From CAYOHG01 sp964465125 (GTDB lineage Bacteria; Planctomycetota; Phycisphaerae; UBA1845; Fen-1342), in NCBI GenBank assembly GCA_964465125.1, contig CAYXIO010000008.1, positions 25,512 through 89,511 on the forward strand: a stretch of 64,000 bases of DNA, read 5' to 3'. The translations under genes were made by a program, and so were the position numbers. The notes beneath the pieces are model-generated. The model did not search any database and was not told the origin of the DNA. It worked only from the letters and a program-made list of their open reading frames with translations. Below, piece after piece: positions 9,556 through 21,477 of this stretch. How positions within the stretch are numbered: position 1 is the first letter of the stretch; every line of letters begins with the position of its first letter.

Positions 9556-11835
9556 TCAAGGCACGGCCGCGCCCTGCATCTCGCGCACCTGCCTCGAAAA
9601 CCCCTCGACCTCAGCTCGTACTTCGGGCGCCGATCCCGCGCCGAAATGTGCCCGGAACGAATCCAGGATGGGTGCGACAGCCGCGGGCGTGTCGACCGTC
9701 AACCGCGCTTCCAGCTCCGGCCGCAGGACGCTCCAGAGCGCCGCCCCGTCCGGCAGCGCGCCGCGCTGCGAAAGCGCCGTGATCAGCGTGTCGTCGACCG
9801 CCGCCGCCAGCACCGCCGCATGCGCCGCCTCAAACCCGGCCTGCTTGCGAACCTCGGCCGGCAGGCTTGCGGCGTCATCAAACGCCGAAAGATAGGTTCG
9901 GATGGCATCGGCGCTGCGTCCCAGACGTGCGTACGCCGCCCCCAGCCGCATGCGAATCGCGAACAGGTCGGGCTCGGCGCCTCCGTCGGCGACCTGCGCC
10001 TCGGCCCGCGAGAGCAACTGCACGCACATCTGGTCGCGCGCCGGCAGGTCGGCGGGAATGCGTGCGAGCCACCGGTCGAGCGCGTCCGGCGAAAGCCGCG
10101 CCAACGGCCCGGTCACCGCCTTCCACGCCAGGCCGCGCGCCTCCTCATCGCTTTCGGTCGCGGGGAACGACCGTTCCCACAGCGCCGCGAGACGCCGCTC
10201 GTTCGTCGGCAGCCGCCCGATCATCTCGATCGCGGAACGCCGCACCGGCGTATCCGGATCGGACAACAGCGGCGTCAGGACTTCGGCGACGCGCTCGGCG
10301 CATTGCCGCAAGCCCGGCTCGCCGGCGCCGTTGCCGTTGTTGCCCGCGGGGGCGCTTGAAATCGCGCGCGTCCCCTGCGCCGCCTCGGCTTCGGCCAGCG
10401 CCCCGGCGCATCGGATCGCCGCGATGCGCACGACGGTGGGCACGCCGGGCGCCATGGCCGCAATCGCCACGTCGACAAAGCGCGCGTCGCCCACGCGGCT
10501 CATGGCCCACAGCGTCTGCTCACGCAGGCGAAGCTGTTCGGGGCTTGACCGCTGGAAGACTTCCAGCAGAGCCGTCGCAATGCGCTCCCGCCGCGCGGCA
10601 TCGAGCACGCCCCGCTCGGCCAAGCGCCCCAGGGACGCGATCGCCTCGCGGATCGTCTCCGAGAGCACGTCCTGTGTTTCACCCAGCAGCCGTTCGACCG
10701 ACGCGTTCCCTCCGACATAGCCCAGCGCGTTGATCAGCGCCTTGCGCACCACGGCCGCGCGCTCGCTTTCCAGCATTTGCAGAAACACCGCCTCGTCCTG
10801 CGGATCGCGCAGCGTCGCAACCACCGAAGCCGCCGAGGCGCGCACGCTCGGCTCCGGGTCCTGAAGCAGCACGCGCAGGCGCGCCACGGCGTCGGCCGGC
10901 AATCCGTGCTGCGTACTGAGCCAGTTCTGGGCCTCGTCCAGCCCAAGCAGTCGGACCGCCGACAGCCCGTCCGTCAGGAATCCGTTCAAGAGCTGGGCGC
11001 GCTCGGCCTCCGGCGCCCGCAGCAGCGCCTCGCGCTCCATGGCCACCAGGCGCGCCTCCACGTCGTTTACGCCTGATCGCAAAAGCCGATTCTGTCGCAC
11101 GAGGCGGTCGATCTGAAGGCGCAGCCAGTCTTCGCGCGGCAGGACCCGGGTTTCCTCCCACCACTGCCGGGCGGCGGCGACATCTCCTCGAAAATCCTGG
11201 GCGGTTGCACTGCCCAGAGCGTCGAGCGCCGCGGACAGCAGCGGCGAACCGGGCGTCTCGACGATCTTCATCAGCGCCGCGACGGCCTCAAACCGAGTGG
11301 TCATCCCCAGCGCATCCACTACGGAGCGACGTTGCGCAAGCGGACGAGCGCTGTCGTTCAGAAGGGCCTCCAGCCGCGAAACCACGCTCGGGTCGCGCGC
11401 CACCGCGACGGCCTGGCGGGCGGCGGCGCGCACGTCCGCGTCCTCGTCGATCAGCATCTCGAGCAGCGGATCCAGGAACGCCGGGCGGCTCAGATGAGGA
11501 GCCTCGGCCAGTGCCGACGCCACGGCGATCCGCGCCGGGTGGTTCGTGCTCCGCAAGACAACCACCAGGCGCGCCTCGGCCGCCGCCCCGAGGCGCAGCA
11601 ACTCGCCCGCGCCAATTTTGCGCGCCGCGGGAGGATTGGACTCCTCCAGCAGCGCAAAGAGGTCCGCGATTCGCTTCTGGTCCTCCGCGGCGGGCTGCGC
11701 CGTCGCCGGTGCCGAGGTGGTGGTGGCCGGCGAATCGGGAGCCTGGGCGGCCGCCGGACGTCCAAGAATCGCCAATCCAATGGCGAGCAACCCCCGTACC
11801 GTCCGGGGCACGGCTGTGGCTCGCCAGCGCATCAT
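9556..11835 (-). CDS. secreted HEAT-repeat protein
   Basis: About 759 residues with a signal peptide (MMRWRATAVPRTVRGLLAIG, small residues before AAAQA), so probably periplasmic. Almost the whole chain is alpha-solenoid: repeated units such as LLEMLIDEDADVRAAARQAV, LRVLLQDPEPSVRASAASVV, LLSDPDTPVRRSAIEMIGRL match HEAT/PBS-lyase-like repeats. The C-terminal ~150 residues resemble TPR-type helices (AYARLGRSADAIRTYLSAF). It probably acts as a protein scaffold; no enzyme motif is seen. AGAGAGG just before ATG 11835 sets the start; the frame is open further upstream but that stretch has no signal peptide logic. It lies immediately upstream of the DUF58-BatA pair. Confidence 0.82.
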   Translation of the reverse strand: MMRWRATAVPRTVRGLLAIGLAILGRPAAAQAPDSPATTTSAPATAQPAAEDQKRIADLFALLEESNPPAARKIGAGELLRLGAAAEARLVVVLRSTNHPARIAVASALAEAPHLSRPAFLDPLLEMLIDEDADVRAAARQAVAVARDPSVVSRLEALLNDSARPLAQRRSVVDALGMTTRFEAVAALMKIVETPGSPLLSAALDALGSATAQDFRGDVAAARQWWEETRVLPREDWLRLQIDRLVRQNRLLRSGVNDVEARLVAMEREALLRAPEAERAQLLNGFLTDGLSAVRLLGLDEAQNWLSTQHGLPADAVARLRVLLQDPEPSVRASAASVVATLRDPQDEAVFLQMLESERAAVVRKALINALGYVGGNASVERLLGETQDVLSETIREAIASLGRLAERGVLDAARRERIATALLEVFQRSSPEQLRLREQTLWAMSRVGDARFVDVAIAAMAPGVPTVVRIAAIRCAGALAEAEAAQGTRAISSAPAGNNGNGAGEPGLRQCAERVAEVLTPLLSDPDTPVRRSAIEMIGRLPTNERRLAALWERSFPATESDEEARGLAWKAVTGPLARLSPDALDRWLARIPADLPARDQMCVQLLSRAEAQVADGGAEPDLFAIRMRLGAAYARLGRSADAIRTYLSAFDDAASLPAEVRKQAGFEAAHAAVLAAAVDDTLITALSQRGALPDGAALWSVLRPELEARLTVDTPAAVAPILDSFRAHFGAGSAPEVRAEVEGFSRQVREMQGAAVP

Positions 11836-12090
11836 GACGACCTCTCTGCGCTCATCCGCCCGCGGTTCCGTGCAGCCCGTCGGCGTGCGGCACCGGACCC
11901 GCAGCATTATACCCAGCGACCGATTATGGGCCTCACCCGGGCACGAAATACTGGTCGCGCGCGAACCTGAAGCACGCCCCGCCGTACGCCGATAACAGGG
12001 GCAAGTGCGCGGTGCTTGCTCCGCGTCCATTCGCGATCTATGCTGACGGCAGGCGGTTCGGACGGAATCGCCGCCGGAGGGTTTTTGGTC

Positions 12091-13020
12091 ATGCGCAAGT
12101 ACACGAGCTGGTCCGGATGGCTGCTCATCGCGCTGGCGGGAGCATCCACCGCCGGCGCCAGCATCTGGGAAGACCTGTACTTCGGCCTGGGCGTGCTGGC
12201 GACGCCCAGCGGCACCCCGGTCACGGCTGCCACCGGCGGCGGCCAGCAGAACGGCGAGCGCTTCGGCCGGCTGAGGATCGTCCCCAACCAGCCCGGCAAC
12301 GGCTACGACCTCGAGTTCGACCGTACCTTCGGCCTTGACAGCCGCGGACGTCCGGAGGTGCTCGATCTCGGCAGCTTTGAGCTCCAGCTCTCCGGCGCCA
12401 CCCAGGCTACCCTCGGCATCACAACCACCCCGATTCCGACGCTCAGCGCTCAGGTGCTGGCCGGCAACCTGAACTACAGCGTCCGTGGAAAGTCCGGGGC
12501 CCAGGACGCCACGCTCTCCGGTACTCTAAACGCGTCCCAGAACTTCGAAGTCAACCAGTTGGGATTCTACACGCTCTCGCTGCAAGTCGAGAACGCGAAC
12601 TCGCAGCTCACCCTGGACGGCATCGCGGTCGACGACGCGCGCGACAGCGACTTCAACGTCGGGCCCATCACCGTCGAGGGCAACATCTTCTTCGATCTTG
12701 CGACCGCATTGCTCACGAGCGTCGGCGTCGATACGACCGGCCTGGAGAGCATCTTCCCCAAGTCGCCGATCGACCGCATTGACGACGAGATTCGCAGCGC
12801 GCTCGAGCGGCAGGCCAACGTGCTCGGGATCACGCTCACCAACGACGCGGACAGCCTGACCATGACGGCGGCGGACGCGACGGCGGCCCAGCAAGTGGAC
12901 ACGCTGCCGACGTCATTGGCCGTCGACACCCTGCCACTGCCCAGCGTCGTTCCCGAACCTGCCAGCGTCGGCTTGCTCCTGCTCGGCCTTGCCGGCGCGT
13001 GGGTTCGCCGCCGTACCTGA
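12091..13020 (+). CDS. PEP-CTERM sorting-domain protein
   Basis: A 309-residue exported protein. N-terminal signal peptide (WLLIALAGASTAGAS) and a canonical C-terminal sorting signal: VVPEPASVGLLLLGLAGAW followed by RRRT, i.e. PEP motif, hydrophobic helix, basic tail, which is the substrate signal for exosortase/archaeosortase-type processing. The central region is beta-rich with no named domain. GGAGG ten bases before ATG 12091 supports this start over an upstream in-frame ATG at 12040. No exosortase gene is in the window. Overall surface role is inference from the sorting signal. Confidence 0.85.
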   Translation: MRKYTSWSGWLLIALAGASTAGASIWEDLYFGLGVLATPSGTPVTAATGGGQQNGERFGRLRIVPNQPGNGYDLEFDRTFGLDSRGRPEVLDLGSFELQLSGATQATLGITTTPIPTLSAQVLAGNLNYSVRGKSGAQDATLSGTLNASQNFEVNQLGFYTLSLQVENANSQLTLDGIAVDDARDSDFNVGPITVEGNIFFDLATALLTSVGVDTTGLESIFPKSPIDRIDDEIRSALERQANVLGITLTNDADSLTMTAADATAAQQVDTLPTSLAVDTLPLPSVVPEPASVGLLLLGLAGAWVRRRT

Positions 13021-13050
13021 CCGTGTTCGACGGCTTGCCTTGCGGGGAGC

Positions 13051-13088
13051 GCGGGCTGCCAGCCCGCTTTGTGCGGGCAAGATGCCCG
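13051..13088. repeat. paired short palindromes between convergent genes
   Basis: Two adjacent perfect hairpins: 13051-13067 (GCGGGCT, 3-base loop, AGCCCGC) and 13074-13088 (CGGGCA, AGA loop, TGCCCG). They sit between the ends of the PEP-CTERM gene and pyrG. The first is followed by TTT and could act as a weak terminator for the rightward gene. The same GGCT-NNN-AGCC core recurs at 45246-45266, which suggests a dispersed REP-like element. Confidence 0.5.
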
Positions 13089-13124
13089 TGCGGCCCTATT
13101 CATGACATCATTTCTGAAGACACT

Positions 13125-14924
13125 CTAGCCGCGGGACTCGGCCAGCGGCGCCCGCGTTTCCGCCTTCGGCTCCGTAGGCGACGGGCGGTATTCGAGCGGC
13201 TCGGCGTAGTCAGGGAAGGCGTGCTTCGTCGCCGCGTGCACCAGCCCCAGAAAGAACGGCTGCGGGCGCAGCGGTCGGCTGGTCAATTCGGGGTGCGCCT
13301 GCGTGCCCATGAAGAACGGGTGCATGGATTCGGGCAGCTCCAGGATATTCATGATGCCGGAACGCGGCGTCGTGCCGGAGAACAGCAGGCCCGCGGCCTC
13401 GAGCTGCGGGATGTAGCGCGGCTCGACCTCGTATCGATGGCGAAATCGCAGCCGCGCGCGGCTGCCGAACATGCGCTCAGCGCGGCTGCCCCCGCGGATG
13501 ATCACGTCGTGCCCGCCGAGGCGCATGCTGCCGCCCAGCCCCTCAAGCTGTCGCTGCTCCTCGAGCAGCGTGATGACCGGGTAGCGGCAGTCATTGTCGA
13601 TCTCGGTCGAGTTCGCATCGGCCAGTCCGCAGACGTTTCGGGCGAACTCGATCACCGCCATCTGAAAGCCGTAACAAATACCCAGGCAGGGCAGGCGGTG
13701 CTCGCGCGCGTAGCGGATGCACGCCAGCTTGCCTTCCGCGCCGCGCGTGCCGAACGCGCCGGGCACAACGATCCCGTTCAGCCCGGCCAGCCGCCGCTCG
13801 ACGTCGCCGTCGGACAGCTCGGTCGTGTCGATCCACTGAACCGACACGCGGCAGCCCAAGTGCACGCCCGCGTGCTCAAACGACTTGAGGATGCTGGCAT
13901 AGGCGTCGCGGACGGCGGTGTACTTGCCGGTAATGCCGATGTTCACCTGTCGCGTCGAGGCGCGCAGTCGATTGACATATTGCACCCAGCCCTGGCGGGC
14001 GCTGCGCTCGCGGGCCTCGTCGATCCGCTCAGCCAGGCCAAGGCAGTCGATCACCACGCGATCGCAGCCGGCCCCGCGCAGCATGTCCGGAATCAGGTAG
14101 ATGCTGTCGCAGTCGTGCATGCTGATGACGTGGGCCGGAGGGACGTTTGAGAACAACGCGATCTTCTCGCGCACGGTTTGCGTGACCGGGTTCTGCGCCC
14201 GGCAGGCGATCACGTGCGGCTGAATGCCGCACTCCAGCAGCCGCCGAATGCCCAACTGCGCGGCCTTGCTCTTCTGCTCGCCGAGGATCGAGGGTTCGAG
14301 CACGTAGGTGAGCGCCACGAAGCAGACGCTGTTGCGCCCCTCCTCGAACGCGAGTTGGCGCATCGCCTCGATGTAGTAGGCGTTCTCCACGTCGCCCACC
14401 GTTCCTCCGATTTCGACGAAGACCACGTCGGCGCGGGTCGCCACGGCCAGTTCGCGGAGGCGGTTCTTCACCTCGCCGGTGACGTGCGGGATCATCTGCA
14501 CGTCGCGGCCGAGATACCCGCCGGTGCGCTCGCGCTCGAGCACGCGGTGGTACATCTGCCCGCTGGTGCAGAAGTTCAACCGGGTCAGGTCCAGGTCGAG
14601 GGCGCGCTCGTAGGTGCCGAGGTCCATGTCGCACTCGGTGCCGTCGTCGAGCACGAAGACCTCGCCGTGGCGATACGGGTTGAGCGTTCCCGAGTCGATG
14701 TTCAGGTAGCCTTCGAGCTTGAGCGGCGCGACCGTGAGCCCCTGATCCTGGAGACACTTGGCCAGCGACGAGCTGAAGATGCCTTTCCCGAGCCCGCTCA
14801 TGACCGTGCCCAGGACCACCACGTAGCGCGTCTGGCCGGTCTTGTAGCCGGCCGGCATCGGCAGGTAGAACTCGGTGTCCACCGATTGTGTGCGAACCGA
14901 ACTGAGAAGGCTCTCATTGCTCAT
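13125..14924 (-). CDS. pyrG: CTP synthase
   Basis: Converts UTP to CTP using glutamine. The N-terminal synthetase domain shows VVVLGTVMSGLGKGIFSSSL, LNIDSGTLNPYRHGEVFVLD, and EIGGTVGDVE. The C-terminal class I glutamine amidotransferase domain shows GICYGFQMAVIEFARNVCGL with the nucleophile Cys in CLGICYG and a late H-x-E (QAHPELTSRP). The length of 599 residues is somewhat above the common ~540 because of N- and C-terminal extensions. It starts six bases after kdsB ends, so the two form an operon. Confidence 0.97.
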   Translation of the reverse strand: MSNESLLSSVRTQSVDTEFYLPMPAGYKTGQTRYVVVLGTVMSGLGKGIFSSSLAKCLQDQGLTVAPLKLEGYLNIDSGTLNPYRHGEVFVLDDGTECDMDLGTYERALDLDLTRLNFCTSGQMYHRVLERERTGGYLGRDVQMIPHVTGEVKNRLRELAVATRADVVFVEIGGTVGDVENAYYIEAMRQLAFEEGRNSVCFVALTYVLEPSILGEQKSKAAQLGIRRLLECGIQPHVIACRAQNPVTQTVREKIALFSNVPPAHVISMHDCDSIYLIPDMLRGAGCDRVVIDCLGLAERIDEARERSARQGWVQYVNRLRASTRQVNIGITGKYTAVRDAYASILKSFEHAGVHLGCRVSVQWIDTTELSDGDVERRLAGLNGIVVPGAFGTRGAEGKLACIRYAREHRLPCLGICYGFQMAVIEFARNVCGLADANSTEIDNDCRYPVITLLEEQRQLEGLGGSMRLGGHDVIIRGGSRAERMFGSRARLRFRHRYEVEPRYIPQLEAAGLLFSGTTPRSGIMNILELPESMHPFFMGTQAHPELTSRPLRPQPFFLGLVHAATKHAFPDYAEPLEYRPSPTEPKAETRAPLAESRG

Positions 14925-14930
14925 GGGATC

Positions 14931-15710
14931 TCAACACGCGCCTGAACCGCAAGCCTGCCTGCCGCCGCACGATCGGAACCGCTGTACGAAACGCTCGTAG
15001 TCGTCGGGAGTGTCGATGCCCGCGGAGGCCGTCTCGACCCGCTCGAGGGCGATCGGGTAGCCGAACTCGAGTACGCGCAGTTGCTCGAGCCGCTCGACTT
15101 GCTCCAGCAGGCCTGCGCTCCAACTCGCGAACTCGAGCAGGAACGCGCGCCGATACGCGTAAACGCCGAGATGCAGCAGCCAGTTCTCGCCTTTCGGCTG
15201 ACCAGCGCTGTCTCGTGGATATGGTATCAGAGCACGCGAAAAATACAGCGCCCGGGACAACCGATTCTGAACAACTTTCACACAATTCGGGTCGTTCGGG
15301 TCCGACAAGGGCGGAAACGGGCAGGCCAGCGTCGCCAGCGGAGCCTCGCGATCGGTTTCCAGACGCCCGATCAGCCGATCCAGGTACGCCGGCTCAATCT
15401 CGGGCTCGTCGCCCTGAACGTTGACGATGATGTCGTCCGGCTGCCCGCCGCGCGCCGCGACCACCTCCGCGATTCGGTCCGTTCCGCTTTGGTGATCGGA
15501 GCGAGTCATGACCGCCTCGCCGCCAAACGAGCGCACCGCCTGTACGACCCGGTCGTCGTCGGTCGCGATGAGGCAGACGCCGATCCGCGTGGCCCGCCGG
15601 ACCTGCTCGTAGACGTGCTGAACGAGGAATTTGCCGGTCTTGCGTGCCAGGCATTTCGCAGGAAAGCGGGTCGAGCCGTATCGGGCCGGAATTACCGCCA
15701 GGACGTTCAT
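14931..15710 (-). CDS. kdsB: 3-deoxy-manno-octulosonate cytidylyltransferase
   Basis: Activates KDO with CTP for lipopolysaccharide core assembly, so it points to an LPS-type outer membrane. Signature N-terminus VIPARYGSTRFPAKCLA, then CLIATDDDRV, DIIVNVQGDEPEI, LHLGVYAYRRAFLLEF and the end GIDTPDDYERF. ATG 15710 with GAGGTG five bases upstream gives a 259-residue protein, the family size; the frame is open further upstream without similarity. Upstream partner of pyrG, which supplies the CTP it consumes. Confidence 0.96.
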   Translation of the reverse strand: MNVLAVIPARYGSTRFPAKCLARKTGKFLVQHVYEQVRRATRIGVCLIATDDDRVVQAVRSFGGEAVMTRSDHQSGTDRIAEVVAARGGQPDDIIVNVQGDEPEIEPAYLDRLIGRLETDREAPLATLACPFPPLSDPNDPNCVKVVQNRLSRALYFSRALIPYPRDSAGQPKGENWLLHLGVYAYRRAFLLEFASWSAGLLEQVERLEQLRVLEFGYPIALERVETASAGIDTPDDYERFVQRFRSCGGRQACGSGAC

Positions 15711-15920
15711 GAGCACCTCGATTGCCTGCCAGAAGAATCGTAGCGGAACCGCAACTCGCTTCAAGCCCATGCCTTTGCAAAGGTTACGATTCGCGCCTTG
15801 CCCGCCGACCCATAATGTGTTAATTGAATGCCAGGGGTCAGACGATTGGATTGAAGGCACCGGCGAACCCGGGCTGGCACGGGCCGGCGCGGCGTCCGTG
15901 CCCCTTTCGAGGAGCCTTTC

Positions 15921-16514
15921 GTGAATCGGCACAGTCTCTTGCTCGGTACGCTGATCGCAGCCGCCTGTCTTCTCCTCGCCGGCTGCCCAACAGGTGGCGG
16001 AAACGGCAGCGGCGTCGGTGCTACGGCTCTGGCGGGAACCTGGTCAGGAGAGATCGAGTGCTCGACGGTGCAGTTCGTCGGCGACACCGGCGGAAGCCCC
16101 GCCACCACGCGCCGCAGCTTCACCATCACCATCGATGAGAACGGCTTCCCGACCGAGGTCGAGGTCCTCGGGTTCTCCAGCGCGCCCGACCTGGCGGCCG
16201 CCCTGTCGCGCTCCGGCGATCACGAGACCCTGACGTCGAGCGCTTCGGGACTGTCCATCACCGAGGGCGTGCGCGTCCAGTCCGCAACCTACACCGACAC
16301 CACCGCCGTTATCCAGCTCGTGATCGACTACGCGGCGCTCGGCGGCGCGCTGACGCAGGAAGGCACCGGCCAGCAGACCATCGAGCTGGTCCTGAACAAC
16401 AACACCATCGAGTACACCGTGTCGGTCGAGTACGACGTCGTGCAGACCGCCGCCGGCATTGAGCTCAACACCGGCGAGACGACCGACTGCACGGGCGTGC
16501 TCGAGGCCCAATAA
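15921..16514 (+). CDS. putative lipoprotein, first of a tandem pair
   Basis: A 197-residue protein with a lipoprotein signal (LLLAGC, lipobox Cys at ~residue 22) followed by a Gly/Ser-rich spacer. The rest is beta-rich and starts LAGTWSGEIECSTVQFVGDT. GTG 15921 has GAGGAG six bases upstream. Its body is clearly similar to the next gene: AGTW/FxG start, LGFxSAPD, SATYTDTTAVIQLVIDY versus EATYTTTTARIVYDLFF, and an LNTGE/LDTGE end. Function not recognised. Confidence 0.72.
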   Translation: MNRHSLLLGTLIAAACLLLAGCPTGGGNGSGVGATALAGTWSGEIECSTVQFVGDTGGSPATTRRSFTITIDENGFPTEVEVLGFSSAPDLAAALSRSGDHETLTSSASGLSITEGVRVQSATYTDTTAVIQLVIDYAALGGALTQEGTGQQTIELVLNNNTIEYTVSVEYDVVQTAAGIELNTGETTDCTGVLEAQ

Positions 16515-16647
16515 CCCGGCGGCACGAGCACGAGATTCCGCTGGCCGCGGCTTGCCTGACATCGTAGTATTGGAAGGATTACAGCAGCGAACCGCGCGGG
16601 CGCCGGCAAGGCAACCGCGGCTGCGTCGCTGCGCGGGGAAATGGGCC

Positions 16648-17469
16648 ATGTACTATCGGCATTCGCTCGGTTTCGTCTGCGTCCTGCTCGCACTGGCATC
16701 CATCGCGGGATGCCCGACCGCCGGCGACGGCTCGAACGACGCTGGCTCCAACGACAACAGCTCGAATGCCTCCGGCGGAACCGACGGAACCGGCGGCGGC
16801 AGCAATGATCCCATCGGACCCGAACCCCTGCCGTCAGACGGCGGTAGCGGCGGCTCGAACGACGGCGGCTCCAACGCAAACGACAACGACGACGACGCCG
16901 GAAACACCAACGACAATACCGCCGACGGAAGCGGCGATTCCGGCGACGGCGGCTCCGGCGACGACGGCGGCGGAAGCTCCGCCCTGCTGGCCGGAACCTT
17001 CGCCGGCTCCATCGTCGTCACCAGCATCCAGAACGTAGGCGACACCTTCACCGACCCTGCCGACGAAAACCACACCGTCCAGTTCCAGTTCGACGACGCC
17101 GGGGTCGCACTCGCGATTCCGATCCTCGGCTTCGTCTCCGCGCCCGACGCTGTCGCGACCGTCAACCAGGTGGGCGAGTCCGAGACCCTTCCGCTCACCA
17201 TCAGCGGCGGCAGCGCCACGCTCGACGTGACCGTCACCGAGGCCACCTACACCACCACCACCGCCCGCATCGTCTACGACTTGTTCTTTGACGAGACGCT
17301 CGGCAACCTGGCGCAGAGCGGCCCGGGCACCCAGACGGTCGAAGTGAGCGTCGACGGCGATACGCTCACCGTCACGATCGCGACGGACTATGACGTCAAC
17401 ATCACCGCTCCGGTCTCGCTCGACACCGGCGAGCAGCTCGACTCCACCGGATCGCTTCCGCGGCAGTAG
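16648..17469 (+). CDS. putative lipoprotein with low-complexity linker, second of a tandem pair
   Basis: A 273-residue paralogue of the preceding protein. The signal peptide ends in a lipobox (LASIAGC). Residues ~25-115 are a low-complexity linker of Ser, Asn, Asp and Gly with imperfect SND/DGGS units, absent from the first paralogue. The C-terminal ~160 residues align with the first paralogue across their length. The linker probably extends the beta domain away from the membrane. Start at ATG 16648; the longer frame has no signal peptide. Confidence 0.72.
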   Translation: MYYRHSLGFVCVLLALASIAGCPTAGDGSNDAGSNDNSSNASGGTDGTGGGSNDPIGPEPLPSDGGSGGSNDGGSNANDNDDDAGNTNDNTADGSGDSGDGGSGDDGGGSSALLAGTFAGSIVVTSIQNVGDTFTDPADENHTVQFQFDDAGVALAIPILGFVSAPDAVATVNQVGESETLPLTISGGSATLDVTVTEATYTTTTARIVYDLFFDETLGNLAQSGPGTQTVEVSVDGDTLTVTIATDYDVNITAPVSLDTGEQLDSTGSLPRQ

Positions 17470-17651
17470 TCCGCCAGGTTGTTCCCAGCGCCAACGGCGA
17501 ATGCGACGTGCCGCGCGGCCTCACGCGCGCCGCAAGCCCGCCGCACGGCCTCCGGACGTTGGCTAAAGCGCAAGGCCCTCGCTATAGTCTTTCCTCCTGC
17601 TCGGATTGCCGCTCCACGCTGGGGCCGGAATCCGGCGCCTCGGACCGGCCC

Positions 17652-19727
<2,076 letters not shown>

Positions 19728-19809
19728 GCGCCGGTCGCGGTGCCGAGGCGCGCCGCAGGGTGCCCTCCCGCGCTCCCCCGCCGAGGCAGCGCGATACACT
19801 CCTGCGGAT

Positions 19810-20298
19810 ATGAGTGCCCCCGACGCTCACGATGACGTGTTTCCGCTCGTTCCGGAGTCGCCGGCTCCGCGCGAGTTCCCGCGCTACCCGCCTGCTGGAC
19901 CGTCGCCCGAAAACGCCCCGCACTGCCCCGAGTGCGATTACAACCTCTACGGCATCAGCGAGCCGCGCTGCCCCGAGTGCGGCCTCGACCTGACGACGGC
20001 TAGCCTGCCGGACACGCGCTCGTCGCAGCTTGACGACCAGGCCAGTCTGCGCGTGATGCGCCGGGATCGCATCCTGTTCTGGCTCGGCATGGCCGGTTAC
20101 CCTCTGGGCATGCTCTTTTATGTCCGCAGCAGCCCGGCAGCGACCGCACTCAGCGCGATCCTGTTCAGCACGATCGCCGTCGTGTTCATCCTGCTCCGCG
20201 CCGCCAGCGGGCACGCGCTCATGCCCATGATTGCGCTCTGCGGCGGGGTATGGTTCGGACTCCATGCCGTCCCGTGGCTGCTCTCGCTGATCTTCTGA
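19810..20298 (+). CDS. zinc-ribbon membrane protein, function unknown
   Basis: A 162-residue protein. Residues ~38-58 form a double CxxC zinc ribbon (CPECDYNLYGI then CPECG), of the type common in planctomycete membrane proteins. After an Arg-rich stretch come two or three hydrophobic helices: ILFWLGMAGYPLGMLFYV, ALSAILFSTIAVVFILL, MIALCGGVWFGLHAVPWLL. Probable inner-membrane protein with a cytosolic zinc-binding head. Starts ~80 bases after EF-G; followed 15 bases later by the HupE-like gene. Confidence 0.68.
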   Translation: MSAPDAHDDVFPLVPESPAPREFPRYPPAGPSPENAPHCPECDYNLYGISEPRCPECGLDLTTASLPDTRSSQLDDQASLRVMRRDRILFWLGMAGYPLGMLFYVRSSPAATALSAILFSTIAVVFILLRAASGHALMPMIALCGGVWFGLHAVPWLLSLIF

Positions 20299-20313
20299 GG
20301 CGTCGGTCGACCG

Positions 20314-21477
20314 ATGACATCCGCGAACCCCATCCGCCGACGTCGGGCTGGCCGCTTCGGCGCCGCCGGAATCGTCGCGCTGGTGGCGGCCTTTTCGGGA
20401 ACCGCGGCGGCGCACGACTTCAAGCTGCACGAAGTGTTGGTCCTGCTCCGAACGGACCATACGTACCAGGTCGACATGTCGATCGACCTGGACGCGCTCG
20501 CGCTGGGGGTCGATTCGAGTGCGGATTCGGCCGTGCTGATGCAGCAGCTCCAGGCCATGCCCACCGACGAGTTCCAGCGCTGCGTGAGCGACCTTCAGCG
20601 CATGCTGATGCGCCGTGTGCGGATTCGTTTCGATGGAGCGGTGTCAGAGCCGACCCTCACCTTTCCGGATTACGGCACGCCGGCAGCTCTGCGGCGCGGA
20701 TTCCCGTCGGTGCTGGGCACGACGGCCCGCTTCGTCGGCCTGATTCCGCTCGGCTCCCGGGAATTCACCTTCTTCGCATCGCGCGGTTTTCCCCCGGTGC
20801 ATCTGACCATTCTGGACCAGGCCACACTTTCCGGCTTGCGGCACGTGCTCGAGCAGGGTGAAGAGAGCCCGGGCTACCGAATCGGCTCGGACGAGTCGGC
20901 GCGCAACGCCGCAAGCATCCTTCGGGTGGCCGGCGAGTATCTCGTGCTCGGATTCTGGCACATCGTGCCCCAGGGGCTGGATCACATCCTGTTCGTACTG
21001 GGGCTGTATTTGCTCAGCCCGCGCTTGCGGCCGCTGCTGTGGCAGGTCAGTGCGTTCACCATCGCACATTCGCTCACGCTGGCGCTTTCCATGTACGGGG
21101 TGGTTTCGCTGCCGACGCGAGTGGTCGAGCCGCTGATTGCCGCGTCCATCGCGTACGTGGCGATTGAGAATCTACTCACGAAGGAAATGCACCCCTGGAG
21201 GCCGGCGCTGGTCTTTGCCTTCGGGCTGCTGCACGGGCTTGGCTTCGCTGGCGTGCTGACGGAGCTTGGGCTGCCAAGAAGCGAGTTCGTTCCGGCGCTG
21301 ATCTCGTTCAACGCTGGCGTAGAGCTTGGGCAACTCGCAGTGATTGCCGGGGCGTTCGCGTGCAGCGGCTGGGTCCGCGCCCGGGGTTGGTACCGACCGG
21401 CGATCGCGATTCCCGCGTCGGTTGCAATTGCGGGCATGGGACTCTTTTGGTCGGTGGAGCGCGCGCTCTCCGTCTAG
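20314..21477 (+). CDS. HupE/UreJ family membrane protein
   Basis: A 387-residue protein: signal peptide (GIVALVAAFSGTAAA), an exported beta-rich region of ~150 residues starting HDFKLHEVLVLLR, then a six-helix membrane domain. The membrane part carries the HupE/UreJ hallmark G-x-D-H-I-L-F (VPQGLDHILFVLGLYLL), AHSLTLALS and FAFGLLHGLGFAGVL with conserved His. Relatives have been linked to nickel or cobalt uptake, but no urease or hydrogenase genes are here, so the substrate is open. It follows the zinc-ribbon membrane gene closely. Confidence 0.8.
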   Translation: MTSANPIRRRRAGRFGAAGIVALVAAFSGTAAAHDFKLHEVLVLLRTDHTYQVDMSIDLDALALGVDSSADSAVLMQQLQAMPTDEFQRCVSDLQRMLMRRVRIRFDGAVSEPTLTFPDYGTPAALRRGFPSVLGTTARFVGLIPLGSREFTFFASRGFPPVHLTILDQATLSGLRHVLEQGEESPGYRIGSDESARNAASILRVAGEYLVLGFWHIVPQGLDHILFVLGLYLLSPRLRPLLWQVSAFTIAHSLTLALSMYGVVSLPTRVVEPLIAASIAYVAIENLLTKEMHPWRPALVFAFGLLHGLGFAGVLTELGLPRSEFVPALISFNAGVELGQLAVIAGAFACSGWVRARGWYRPAIAIPASVAIAGMGLFWSVERALSV

